64,000 bases of DNA. It comes from Hydractinia symbiolongicarpus. Its lineage: Eukaryota; Cnidaria; Hydrozoa; Anthoathecata; Hydractiniidae. Below, one piece after another: positions 11,171 to 22,289 of this stretch. The notes beneath the pieces were generated by a model. It did not search any database. It saw nothing but the letters and a program-made list of their open reading frames with translations, and was not told the DNA's origin. The position numbers and the translations under genes are program-made. Numbering within the stretch: the first letter of the stretch is position 1; the number at the start of each line of letters is the position of its first letter. The DNA lies in contig NC_079879.1 in NCBI RefSeq assembly GCF_029227915.1, positions 6,446,001-6,510,000 of the forward strand. The letters are read 5' to 3'.

Positions 11171-11900
11171 ATTAGACAACTGGAAATTGTTTGATGTTGT
11201 TCGACAGGTTCTGGATGATAAACAAAGTAAGATATCAACAAGATGGAATATAACTGAAAAAGAAGTGGATTCCTCTAAAGTTGTTAGGGCACGTCTTGTT
11301 GTTAGAGGATTTGAGGAAGAGCACAAACTGCAACGTGACTCACCAAATGCAGCTAAAGACACTCTTCCTATGTTTTTTGGAATAGCAGCCTGCAAGAATT
11401 GGAATTGTGTGGCATTAAATGTAAATTCTGCATTTCTGCAGGGTCACACTATTGATCGTGATGTTTATTTTACACCACCCAAAGAAACAAATGTTCCAGA
11501 TGGATTCACATGGAAGCTTGTTAAAGTCGTTTATGGCTTAAACGATGCTCCAAGAAATTGATATTTCAGTGTACGTCAGACCTTATTAAAGCTGACGGCA
11601 GAGCAGTCCATATATACTGGAAAGATACAGATAAAAATCTTTGTGGCATCTTTATAATGCATGTAGATGATTTTGTGCTTGCAGGAAATAAAAATTTTGA
11701 AGCATCTGTTATGTCACGGTTGATTAAGACCTATAAGGTTGGCAAGATAGAAGAGATCAACTTTAAATACATTGGGATAAACATTTCTTAAGATAGTGGA
11801 AATATAACTATGGACCAAAAGCAGTATGTTGAATGCATTCAGGAAATACAGATTTCAAACAAACGATCCACTAGAAAGCGTGATGACATGTACTTAGATC
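11171..11900 (+). pseudogene. Copia-1 reverse transcriptase
   Basis: Continues in the preceding frame after the stop. Recognisable Copia RT blocks are VVRARLVVRGFEE, LNVNSAFLQGHTIDRDVYF and WKLVKVVYGLNDAPRN. A frameshift at about 11560 moves the catalytic loop into another frame: FIMHVDDFVLAG, with both aspartates kept, at 11660-11671. It then decays after YIGINIS at 11791. Pieces of the fingers, palm and connection are missing or damaged, so it is nonfunctional. Confidence 0.8.
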
Positions 11901-11913
11901 TGCAATAGGACAA

Positions 11914-12543
11914 TTGAACTGGATAGCTACTCAAACTTGCCCAGATTTGGCTTTCAATGTGCTGGAATTAAGTGTTTCCATTAAAAACGTAAGAGTAGAG
12001 CATCTTTTGGTGGCTAACAAGGTTATAAGGAAAATGAAAGCCACTAACAATATGTGCTTAACCATTCCAAATATGCCAACGTATGAATTGTGGAAGTTGG
12101 TAGTCTTTTCAGATGCGTCATATGCAAACTTACCTGATGGCGTCTCCAGTGCTGGCGGTAGTATAGTGATTGTGGTTGCAGAGGATGGGAAATGTTTTCC
12201 AATTTCTTGGTGTTCAAAGAAGATCAAGAGGGTTGTTAAGAGTACCGTTGCTGCTGAAGCCTTATCCTTAGTTAATGGTATTGATTATGCATACAGCATA
12301 GGCTGTTTATTGTCACAGATCTTGTTTTCACAGAGAACGAATGAGAATTGTATTCCCATAACAGCTTATATTGATAATAAATCTTTGTATGAAAATAATT
12401 ATGCTACTACTCTGGTGTCAGAAAAACGTATTAGAATAGATATAGCAGCTATTCAACAATTGTCAGATGGAATGACCAAGCGAGGAGCATCCTTGCAGTG
12501 GTTGATAAATGTTTTAACGAATGGGAAGATTACATTTGATTGA
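11914..12543 (+). pseudogene. Copia-1 RNase H domain
   Basis: A 209-codon open frame includes NWIATQTCPDLAFNV, the standard RT/RNase H junction of Copia, then VVFSDASYANLPDG with a catalytic Asp, and KSTVAAEALSL with a catalytic Glu. It ends at TGA 12541. The best preserved enzyme domain of this element. Confidence 0.75.
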
Positions 12544-12581
12544 TTACGTTGTGAGCAAGTTGTTGTAGCCCTTTGGAACAA

Positions 12582-12633
12582 CAAGAATTATTGTCCCTGA
12601 CATATCATCATATGTCAGGGACAATAATTCTTG
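12582..12633. repeat. Perfect hairpin in Copia-1 3' region
   Basis: Two perfectly complementary 24-bp arms (12582-12605 and 12610-12633) are separated by the loop CATC. The arm starts CAAGAATTATTGTCCCTG. It sits 40 bp after the RNase H stop and 120 bp before the 3' LTR. Perfect pairing stands out in an element full of mutations. Confidence 0.9.
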
Positions 12634-12754
12634 AACGAATCAAAAAAGAAAACAAAACAAAACTACATTCTTTTATATTTAAACATTTTACTTTGTTCAG
12701 AAGACAGTTATTGCAGAATGCCATCTCTTTTAAAAGATGGGAGAATTTTTAAGA
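12634..12754 (+). other. Copia-1 3' noncoding region with purine-rich tract
   Basis: Holds no gene. AAAAGATGGGAG at about 12733-12744, just upstream of the 3' LTR, is a plausible polypurine tract for plus-strand priming, although it is not directly adjacent to the LTR. Confidence 0.45.
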
Positions 12755-12853
12755 TGTTTACTATGTTTACTATTGTTATATTTTAGATTAGTTTATAATT
12801 GTGTTGTATGACTGGGGTTTTTACCTATCTCAGTAAATACATTGATGTTAACA
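12755..12853 (+). repeat. Copia-1 3' LTR (99 bp)
   Basis: Mate of the 5' LTR; TG...CA ends, three differences over 99 bp. Followed directly by the TCAAT duplication (12854-12858). Confidence 0.92.
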
Positions 12854-12858
12854 TCAAT

Positions 12859-13440
12859 AAGAAAAAAGCACTGCGAGATTAAGTGTGCACCCGATTTAAT
12901 AATCCAAAATATAAAAAATACTAAAAAATAGTTGAAAACATGAAGGAACAAAATTCCTTTGCCCCTGTACACCGCACAGGTGTTGCTGTTTTGACATGGT
13001 GAACAAGCATAGTACAATTTACAGTACTGCCAGGAATTTTAACCTAGATATCAAACATTCGTAATAATTAACTTAGAAATTGCTTGTGGAACAAACAATA
13101 TTCAGGCAACTACAGTGCCGCCAGAATGTAACTTTACAAATACGTGATAGTTATAACCCTCGTGTGAGCTTTCAGTAGCGTCCGAACTTTCGTTGTTATT
13201 GTTAACCTATTGTTAAATACATGAGCTATTTTTGCATGCTGAAAACTTGTTCGCATGTCTTGTTCGCAAAATTTAATTAGCTCATGTGAACTGCGTGTGT
13301 CCCATTGTTATATGTAATTGCTATAGTCGTCAAGAGATCAACGAAAGAAAAGAATATTTAACCAAGATTCAAGTATCTATTGTTTTTACTCATGAATGGC
13401 AATGTTGAAACATTTGTTTATAAATTTTAAAAACGGGATA
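12859..13440. other. Noncoding, AT-rich
   Basis: No open frame with recognisable content and no clear repeats. This was adjacent to 8228 before the Copia insertion. Confidence 0.4.
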
Positions 13441-13445
13441 GAAAA

Positions 13446-13712
13446 GCTTCGTTAGATTGCATTTTAAAAATTTAAGAACAAAGAACGGTGATAGAAAAGC
13501 TTTTTAGATCGCATTTTAAAAATTTAAGAATGAAAATGCGCGATGAAAAAGCTTCATTGGATTGTGTTTTAAAAGTTTAAGAACAAGAAGCAGTGATATA
13601 GATGCTTTTTTAGATTGCATTTTAAGAATTTAAGAATAAAGAACGGCAATAGAAAAGCTTTTTTAGATCGCATTTTAAAAGTTTAAGGACGAAAAGTAGC
13701 AATGGAAATGCT
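13446..13712. repeat. 53-bp tandem repeat, about five copies
   Basis: The core GCTTTTTTAGATCGCATTTT followed by (A/G)AATTTAAGAA recurs at about 13446, 13499, 13551, 13603, 13657 and 13710, a period near 53 bp, with moderate divergence and alternation of GCTTC and GCTTTTTT. A related single unit occurs at about 38195-38245. Confidence 0.8.
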
Positions 13713-14554
13713 TCATAAGATTAAAGTATTCATGAAATGTCAAGGATATATATATATATATATATTCTAGAGAAATAAGTTGATCATTAATGTTAAAATA
13801 GATGCTTTTTTATTCAATTTACCCACCCACCCATTATCATACAAATGACGTTAAAAAATCTAAAATTGATATGTAAGTGACCCCCCTAATATTGTAGCTA
13901 GTGTATACCGACCAATTTTCGTCAACGTCTTAATTTCGTGATTTCACCTTTCTCAGTAACTTTCTCTTTTAACTGATAACAATGGACTGTGCACTTTACA
14001 GAACAATTATTCCTTAAATAACAAACAAATCTATATTATATGAAACTAGACAGGCTGTAGAATGTTTTTAAGAAAAATATTTATCACTACATGTGATCTC
14101 CTTCACAGATCCCCTTTAGTAATTCCGTCACCAAGATTTCCTAATGTCGCGTCACCAAGTTTTCCTAATGTCACGTCAGTTTTCAAGCATCAGAAAAAAG
14201 GTACATGCCGTTTCAAGCAGCTACTAGCTCCAACTGAGACAAGACACCAAGTATTACAACCATTTTAATCATAAATTAGACTTTAGAAATAATTCCGGTG
14301 GATCTCACATTGGAAAAAACACATCATAGAATTGAGACGCAAATCACAGAAATAGGACGTTTTTGATTGTCTTTTATGCACCATGAAGTTATGTGGTGAG
14401 TAGAGTTATCATAGCTAGAGCTGGGTTAAAAAACACCCACCCTCAAGGCAACTTTAGTATGACTGCGGCTCCCACCAAAAAACAAAATAAAACTACCTAA
14501 CTTCTTAAAAATGGCTATGTCAGTCGGGTAGAGAGTTGCTGTTCTTTTTTAACT
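13713..14554. other. Noncoding, with a short (TA)n run
   Basis: A (TA) microsatellite of about 10 units lies near 13747-13766. No gene-like content otherwise. Confidence 0.5.
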
Positions 14555-14830
14555 TTGTGTACGCAACTCGCACGGCATGTTTGTTTTCAGTTGTTACGAA
14601 TTTTCGAGAAATGTTTGCACCACGTCAATCGAATACGCACGAAAATCTCAACGCATTTCGCGAATCGGGAAGCACTTCATGGAAGGATCCATTTAGTCTG
14701 TGAATATGTCGTATCCGACATTGTCGTATTCTTCCAACGACATCCGACACACGACGTTAAGCAATTTATCAACGCCGTAATGTTGTTAACACATAATACT
14801 GCCTACTATACATACTACTGCCTAGCATAA
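14555..14830 (+). other. Unassigned 91-codon open frame beside the satellite
   Basis: Open from ATG 14555 to TAA at 14828, directly before the decamer array. Composition is less AT-rich than its surroundings. The product is Cys/His/Arg-rich (RIHLVCEYVVSDIVVFFQRH) with no family I recognise. The minus strand here is also partly open. It could be a fragment of an old element or chance. Confidence 0.2.
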
Positions 14831-14835
14831 TATCT

Positions 14836-17800
14836 TTGTAATATACAGTAATACAGTGTAGTACATAGTAATATCCCGTATTTTACACTGTATTACTTTG
14901 TAGTATTCGGTAATATACTGTAATACCTTGTAGTATTCGGTAATATACTGTAATGCCTTGTAGTATTCAGTAATACACTGTAATACCTTGTAGCATTCAG
15001 TAATACACTGTAATACCTTGTAGTATTCAGTAATACACTGTAATACCTTGTAGTATTCGGTAATATACTGTAATGCCTTGTAATATTCAGTAATACACTG
15101 TAATACCTTGTAGTATTCAGTAATACACTGTAGTACTTAGTAATATACTGTAATATTTTGTAGTATTCAGTAATACACTGTAATACCTTGTAGTACACTG
15201 TAATACCTTGTAATATTCGGTAGTATACTGTAATACCTTGTAGTACACTGTAATACCTTGTAATATTCGGTAGTATACTGTAATACCTTGTAGTATTCAG
15301 TAATACACTGTAATACCTTGTAGTATTCGGTAATACACTGTAATACCTTGTAGTACACTGTAATACACTGTAATACCTTGTAGTATTCGGTAATACACTG
15401 TAATACCTTGTAGTACACTGTAATACCTTGTAATATTCGGTAGTATACTGTAATACCTTGTAGTATTTAGTAATACACTGTAATACCTTGTAGTATACAG
15501 TAATACACTGTAATACTTTGTAGTATTCAGTAATACACTGTAATACCTTGTAGTATTCGGTAATATACTGTAATGCCTTGTAGTATTCAGTAATACACTG
15601 TATTACCTTGTAGTATTCAGTAACACACTGTAATACCTTGTAGTATTCAGTAATACACTGTAATGCCTTGTAGTATTCAGTAATACACTGTAATATTTTG
15701 TAGTATTCAGTAATACACTGTAATACCTTGTAGTACACTGTAATACCTTGTAATATTCGGTAGTATACTGTAATACCTTGTAGTACACTGTAATACCTTG
15801 TAATATTCGGTAGTATACTGTAATACCTTGTAGTATTCAGTAATACACTGTAATACCTTGTAGTATTCAGTAATACACTGTAATACCTTGTAGTACACTG
15901 TAATACCTTGTAATATTCGGTAGTATACTGTAATACCTTGTAGTACACTGTAATACCTTGTAATATTCGGTAGTATACTGTAATACCTTGTAGTATTCAG
16001 TAATACACTGTAATACCTTGTAGTATTCGGTAATACACTGTAATACCTTGTAGTACACTGTAATACCTTGTAATATTCGGTAGTATACTGTAATACCTTG
16101 TAGTATTTAGTAATACACTGTAATACTTTGTAGTATTCGGTAATACACTGTAATACCTTGTAGTATTCAGTAATACACTGTAATACCTTGTAGTATTCGG
16201 TAATACACTGTAATACCTTGTAGTACACTGTAATACCTTGTAATATTCGGTAGTATACTGTAATACCTTGTAGTATTCAGTAATACACTGTAATACTTTG
16301 TAGTATTCAGTAATACACTGTAATACCTTGTAGTATTCGGTAATATACTGTAATGCCTTGTAATATTCGGTAATACACTGTAATACCTTGTAGTATTCAG
16401 TAATACACTGTAGTACTTAGTAATATACTGTAATATTTTGTAGTATTCAGTAATACACTGTAATACCTTGTAGTACACTGTAATACCTTGTAATATTCAG
16501 TAGTATACTGTAATACCTTGTAGTACACTGTAATACCTTGTAATATTCGGTAGTATACTGTAATACCTTGTAGTATTCAGTAATACACTGTAATACCTTG
16601 TAGTATTCGGTAATACACTGTAATACCTTGTAGTACACTGTAATACACTGTAATACCTTGTAGTATTCAGTAATACACTGTAATACCTTGTAGTATTCGG
16701 TAATACACTGTAATACCTTGTAGTACACTGTAATACCTTGTAATATTCGGTAGTATACTGTAATACCTTGTAGTATTCAGTAATACACTGTAATACTTTG
16801 TAGTATTCAGTAATACACTGTAATACCTTGTAGTATTCGGTAATATACTGTAATGCCTTGTAATATTCGGTAATACACTGTAATACCTTGTAGTATTCAG
16901 TAATACACTGTAGTACTTAGTAATATACTGTAATATTTTGTAGTATTCAGTAATACACTGTAATACCTTGTAGTACACTGTAATACCTTGTAATATTCAG
17001 TAGTATACTGTAATACCTTGTAGTACACTGTAATACCTTGTAATATTCGGTAGTATACTGTAATACCTTGTAGTATTCAGTAATACACTGTAATACCTTG
17101 TAGTATTCGGTAATACACTGTAATACCTTGTAGTACACTGTAATACACTGTAATACCTTGTAGTATTCGGTAATACACTGTAATACCTTGTAGTACACTG
17201 TAATACCTTGTAATATTCGGTAGTATACTGTAATACCTTGTAGTATTTAGTAATACACTGTAATACCTTGTAGTATTCAGTAATACACTGTAATACTTTG
17301 TAGTATTCAGTAATACACTGTAATACCTTGTAGTATTCGGTAATATACTGTAATGCCTTGTAGTATTCAGTAATACACTGTAATACTTTGTAGTATTCAG
17401 TAATACACTGTAATACCTTGTAGTATTCAGTAATACACTGTAATGCCTTGTAGTATTCAGTAATACACTGTAATATTTTGTAGTATTCAGTAATACACTG
17501 TAATACCTTGTAGTACACTGTAATACCTTGTAATATTCGGTAGTATACTGTAATACCTTGTAGTACACTGTAATACCTTGTAATATTCGGTAGTATACTG
17601 TAATACCTTGTAGTATTCAGTAATACACTGTAATACCTTGTAGTATTCAGTAATACACTGTAGTACCTGGTAATATACTGTAATATTTTGTAGTATTCAG
17701 TAATACACTGTAATACCTTGTAGTACACTGTAATACCTTGTAATATTCGGTAGTATACTGTAATACCTTGTAGTACACTGTAATACCTTGTAATATTCGG

Positions 17801-19533
17801 TAGTATACTGTAATACCTTGTAGTATTCAGTAATACACTGTAATACCTTGTAGTACACTGTAATACCTTGTAATATTCGGTAGTATAATGTAATACCTTG
17901 TAGTATTTAGTAATACACTGTAATACTTTGTAGTATTCGGTAATACACTGTAATACCTTGTAGTATTCAGTAATACACTGTAATACCTTGTAGTATTCGG
18001 TAATACACTGTAATACCTTGTAGTACACTGTAATACCTTGTAATATTCGGTAGTATACTGTAATACCTTGTAGTATTTAGTAATACACTGTAATACCTTG
18101 TAGTATTCAGTAATACACTGTAATACTTTGTAGTATTCAGTAATACACTGTAATACCTTGTAGTATTCAGTAATACACTGTAATACCTTGTAGTATTCAG
18201 TAATACACTGCAATACCTTGTAGTATTCGGTAATACACTGTAATACCTTGTAGTATTCAGTAATACACTGTAATACCTTGTAGTATTCGGTAATATACTG
18301 TAATATTTTGTAGTATTCAGTAATACACTGTAATACCTTGTAGTACACTGTAATACCTTGTAATATTCGGTAGTATACTGTAATACCTTGTAGTACACTG
18401 TAATACCTTGTAATATTCGGTAGTATACTGTAATACCTTGTAGTATTCAGTAATACACTGTAATACCTTGTAGTATTCAGTAATACACTGTAATACCTTG
18501 TAGTATTCAGTAATACACTGTAATGCCTTGTAGTATTCAGTAATACACTGTAATACCTTGTAGTATTCAGTAATACACTGTAATACCTTGTAGTATTCAG
18601 TAATACACTGTAATGCCTTGTAGTATTCAGTAATACACTGTAATACCTTGTAGTATTCAGTAATACACTGTAATACCTTGTAGTATTCAGTAATACACTG
18701 TAATGCCTTGTAGTATTCAGTAATACACTGTAATATTTTGTAATATTCAGTAATACACTGTAATACCTTGTAGTACACTGTAATACCTTGTAATATTCGG
18801 TAGTATACTGTAATACCTTGTAGTATTCAGTAATACACTGTAATACCTTGTAGTATTCGGTAATACACTGTAATACCTTGTAGTATTCAGTAATACACTG
18901 TAGTACTTAGTAATATACTGTAATATTTTGTAGTATTCAGTAATACACTGTAATACCTTGTAGTACACTGTAATACCTTGTAATATTCGGTAGTATACTG
19001 TAATACCTTGTAATACACTGTAATACCTTGTAATATTCGGTAGTATACTGTAATACCTTGTAGTATTCAGTAATACACTGTAATACCTTGTAGTATTCGG
19101 TAATACACTGTAATACCTTGTAGTACACTGTAATACCTTGTAATTTTCGGTAGTATACTGTAATACCTTGTAGTATTTAGTAATACACTGTAATACTTTG
19201 TAGTATTCGGTAATATTCTGTAATACCTTGTAGTATTGGGTAATATACTGTAATACCTTGTAGTATTCAATAATACACTGTAATACCTTGTAGTATTTAG
19301 TAATGCACTGTAATACTTAGTAATATACTGTAATATTTTGTAGTATTCGGTAATACACTGTAATACTTTGTAGCATTCAGTAATTCACTGTAATACCTTG
19401 TAGTATTCGGTAGTATACTGTAATACCTTGTAGTATTTATTAATACACTGTAGTACTTAGTAATATACTGTAATACTTTGCAGTACTGTTTAGGTATTTG
19501 GTAGTACACTGTAATACTTAGTAATATACCGTA
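14836..19533. repeat. Decamer satellite array (about 4.7 kb)
   Basis: The array consists of 10-bp units such as TAATACACTG, TAATACCTTG, TAGTATTCAG, TAGTACACTG, TAATATTCGG and TAGTATACTG, all variants of TARTAYNCNG. From 14881 to 19490 every unit stays in the same 10-bp register: I found no indel that is not a multiple of ten over about 461 units. Units combine into 20- and 30-bp groups and longer higher-order blocks. The register breaks at both edges (before 14881 and after 19490), where units are most diverged. Several minus-strand frames stay open for up to about 350 codons because the units rarely produce stops on that strand; this is a by-product, not gene evidence. Confidence 0.97.
16251..17170. 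repeat. 500-bp higher-order tandem duplication inside the satellite
   Basis: 16251-16670 and 16751-17170 match unit by unit at an offset of exactly 500 bp (50 decamers), with one difference noticed (16658 versus 17158, TTCAG/TTCGG). Similarity fades about 50 bp beyond. This indicates a recent segmental duplication within the array, as expected from unequal exchange. Confidence 0.85.
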
Positions 19534-20440
19534 ACTAGTCGATATGGTCGGTCCAAAATCCACTTAGACAGAGAAAAATAATAAAAAGTTGCATTTAACT
19601 TTTGATGACGTCAGCACTGTCCTGTTCATATACTTAAAAAATGTTCTTAAAATTTTGTTAACTCGTAACATCTCAAAATAGCATAAATTTGCATACCCGT
19701 CGCCTTCATCGTATAGATCTTGAAACCCTATGGGGTTGAAAAAATTTTGATGACGTCATCAACCTCTCCACTCCAAAACGGATTTGGGGAATCAGGTTGC
19801 GGAAACTTACCCAAATTTGTCCTAGGTGGTCCCTAGTTACCCACACGGTGAAAAATCATTGACGTCAGCACCTTGTTTCCAAGTATATTTACCTCAAAGC
19901 TGTAGGTGCGCTGTAGTGGATTAACAAATTTATTATAGGATATATATTGAAGTTAAAGTAGTGTTATTGACGTCGCGCCGTAACGACAGAAAACCTAACA
20001 TATTAGACATACATTTTACGGCAATATTAAAGGAAAACAAGACGTATGATATACGCAAACAACCTCGCGAATAAAGTTTACAAAAAGCTGTCTATCAAAT
20101 TGTGACTTTTGTTACGAAGTTAGGCACGACATATTTTACTATTCAGATACGCAATAATACTACGCAGTTATATTTCAAAATTGATTTGTGAGATCTTTTT
20201 GAACGGAAAATTCCTCGATATTTTAATTTTCGATGGGTCCGTCTTTGGTGAACCCAGGAAGAAGAAAGACCACAAACCCCACCTAAAATTTGCTAAATTC
20301 AGTAATTCAGTTAATTCTGCCTACATTCACTTTTGAAAAGTTTGGTGCAAACACCTTTACTTTACCAGTTAGTTAAATAAGGCTTTTGAACCCTTTTCTT
20401 ATCTTTTTAAAAAAGAAAAAGGAAAAAAAAAAGGAAAAAT
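19534..20440. repeat. Noncoding flank with dispersed-repeat homology to 43131
   Basis: Begins ACTAGTCGATATGG directly after the satellite; 43131 begins ACTAGTCGATAAGG, followed in both by an AAAATC(C/T)ACTTAG block and later by a CCCGTCGCCTT block. TGACGTCA-type motifs recur three or four times here (19602-19875). No coding sequence. It looks like a degenerate dispersed element whose limits I cannot define. Confidence 0.4.
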
Positions 20441-20510
20441 AGTTACCAAGTTGAGATTCGAACACACGACAACTCCCGTGTCGGTGCTCAGAGAGGCAAA
20501 AATTTCCATT
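20441..20510 (-). repeat. tRNA-derived SINE-like remnant
   Basis: On the minus strand GAGCACCGACACGGGAGTTG leads into TGTGTTCGAATCTC, which fits a tRNA anticodon arm and a Pol III B box (GTTCGAATC). A pyrimidine-rich tail follows. The upstream A box is weak and no intact cloverleaf can be drawn, so this is probably a SINE head and not a functional tRNA. Confidence 0.45.
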
Positions 20511-20714
20511 CCCGTAGGACACATTTGCGTTTTAATACAAGCTCACGAGCTTGTAATAAACACATTCTCTCAGGCAGAAAAATAGAACTTTAATGTGTTT
20601 TACTGACAGCAGCTTTGCATTTGTATATCCCTATATCCAAATATTCCTGTATCTGCACCCAGTAACTTGCAGTTGACCTGTCTTTTTTGGGATACAAAAA
20701 GTAACTTGGGTATG
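20511..20714. other. Noncoding spacer
   Basis: No feature seen. Confidence 0.4.
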
Positions 20715-21150
20715 GATGCCGGAATTATTCTGTAGCCTTTATGGCGTTGCCAAACATTTATGCGCCCAGAATGGAAGGGGGTACATTACAATTTAGGCAT
20801 TCATACATGCATTATTCTGTACCCTCTCTGGTGTTGCCAGATATCTATGCGGCAAGAACGGGAGGGGGTACATTAAAATTAAAACACACATACCTGAATT
20901 ATTCTGTACCCCTTATGGCGTTGCCAGATATTTATAGGCACAGAAAGGAAAGGGGTACAATGTAATTCAATCATCCATACCTGAATTGTTCTGTACCCTC
21001 TATTGCGTTGCCAGCTATTTATGCGACCATATTGGCAGGGAGGACATTTTAATTCTGGCATCTATACCTGAATTATTCTCTACCCTCTCTGTCGTTGCCA
21101 GATACTTGTGCACCATAAACAAGAGGGGGGATAAAATAATTCAGGCATCC
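20715..21150. repeat. 87-bp minisatellite, five copies
   Basis: The unit GAATTATTCTGTACCCTCT...GCGTTGCCAGATATTTATGC...GGGGGTACA recurs at about 20721, 20809, 20895, 20983 and 21070, a period of 86-88 bp, with moderate divergence. Short open frames on both strands come from the repeat. Confidence 0.85.
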
Positions 21151-21690
21151 ATGCCTTAATCTTTAGAAATAAGTTTGGCTAGCTACATCACTACTGTAAC
21201 AAGGCACCTCTAGAGAGAGGTACAAATTTGACAATCAATTTACTACGTGATTACGCAGTTTGTATTTTTATTTAAGTTCCGTTTTTCCTAAATTTTGTGT
21301 ATTTTTGTTATGATTTTTTTTACCCTTAGACTTTTACCCTATCATTCTGTTGAGTGTCGATGACAATTGATCATTTAGTTCCATTTCAATTTTGAATCAT
21401 TCGTCCATTTGACATTACTTCTATTTCTGGTTATATATAAGTGAAGAAAAATTGTTTGCCTGGTTATTAGATTAATCTCTAACTTAAAAAGCATTATCCT
21501 GCCATATACAAAACGCCAGAAGATAGTAAAAAGACGGAAGTAGTTAACACATTATGTACATAACTTTCTTTTTTTCTTTTTTTAACCTCAATGTTTCTTA
21601 ACTCAATATTTACAGTTCTTCGTATGTTGGATTTCCTTCTTTGTCGCATGTCTTCGTTTTCTTGTTCGTTAGGGTCACTGATGAATCTCC
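21151..21690. other. Noncoding, downstream of the Gypsy element
   Basis: May contain the Gypsy 3' LTR, but no matching second copy was found upstream of the element, so no LTR is called. Confidence 0.35.
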
Positions 21691-21699
21691 TCCTCTCCC

Positions 21700-21920
21700 G
21701 ACTCAGGAGAGCTTGGCGGTATCATTTCTTTTAGTTGAGGAGTCGTGTTGATGATTTCTCTGTCCCACCTCAGGAGAGCTTGTGTCCATTAGATCCTGAC
21801 TACCCTCTACATGATGAAGAGGAGAAGGCGTGTTTACCTCTGGTAGCTGATTGCATTGAAGTAAAAGGTTTCGGTGTACCACATTGGTCTTGCCAGATCC
21901 AGATCTTATTTTGTACACAG
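21700..21920 (-). pseudogene. Gypsy integrase C-terminal tail
   Basis: YKIRSGSGKTNVVHRNLLLQ at the start of the open frame (21918-21703) matches the conserved (V)HRNLL(L) ending of Gypsy integrases. Low-complexity polar tail follows, then a stop. Confidence 0.65.
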
Positions 21921-22289
21921 GTAAATTGAGTTTCTGTGCGATTATTGCGTAAACATCTTTTTCTCAATAGGATTTTAGTTTTCCGGTCTAACCTCGTTCT
22001 TTAAGGTTACAAGTAGAACCCTGTCTCCAACTGCAAGTATAGCATCATAAATCTTTTTGTAATAATTCTTTTGTCCTGATTTAGCAGACTTGGATGAAGC
22101 AAGACAGGCTTGTTAAATAAATCTTTTCTATTTTTCTGTAGAAGTATGGTGGTCCTCAATTTCTTCTTTTAGAGCGAACGTCAAGTCAATTGGCAATCTG
22201 TTATGGCGTCCAAACGTTAGGTAAAACGGTGTAAGTCCAGTTTTTTTGTGCACTGTGCTATTGTAGGAAAAGACAAGGTGTTTAATGTG

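Larger units (their letters stand above)
8234..12853 (+). mobile_element. Copia-1: complete, decayed LTR retrotransposon
   Basis: Two 99-bp direct repeats (8234-8332 and 12755-12853), each starting TG and ending CA, differ at three positions. They flank an internal region in the Copia order gag, protease, integrase, reverse transcriptase, RNase H. Flanking TCAAT duplications show an undisturbed insertion. At 4.6 kb the element is near full length, but the coding region has several stops and frameshifts, so it is dead. It is the same lineage as the element at 60315-64000: similar PBS, zinc knuckle and integrase. Confidence 0.92.

Noticed and set aside
10709-11395. 228-codon minus-strand ORF
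   Set aside because: It is antisense to the Copia-1 RT and linker frames; Ser/Leu-rich shadow translation.
14836-19533. CRISPR-like array
   Set aside because: No unique spacers; the whole stretch is unit variants, and the genome is eukaryotic.
14893-19563. Many long minus-strand ORFs (up to about 350 codons) in the satellite as protein genes
   Set aside because: They follow from a decamer with few stops on one strand; the frames overlap each other, have no start context or non-repetitive domain, and restart at every repeat variant.
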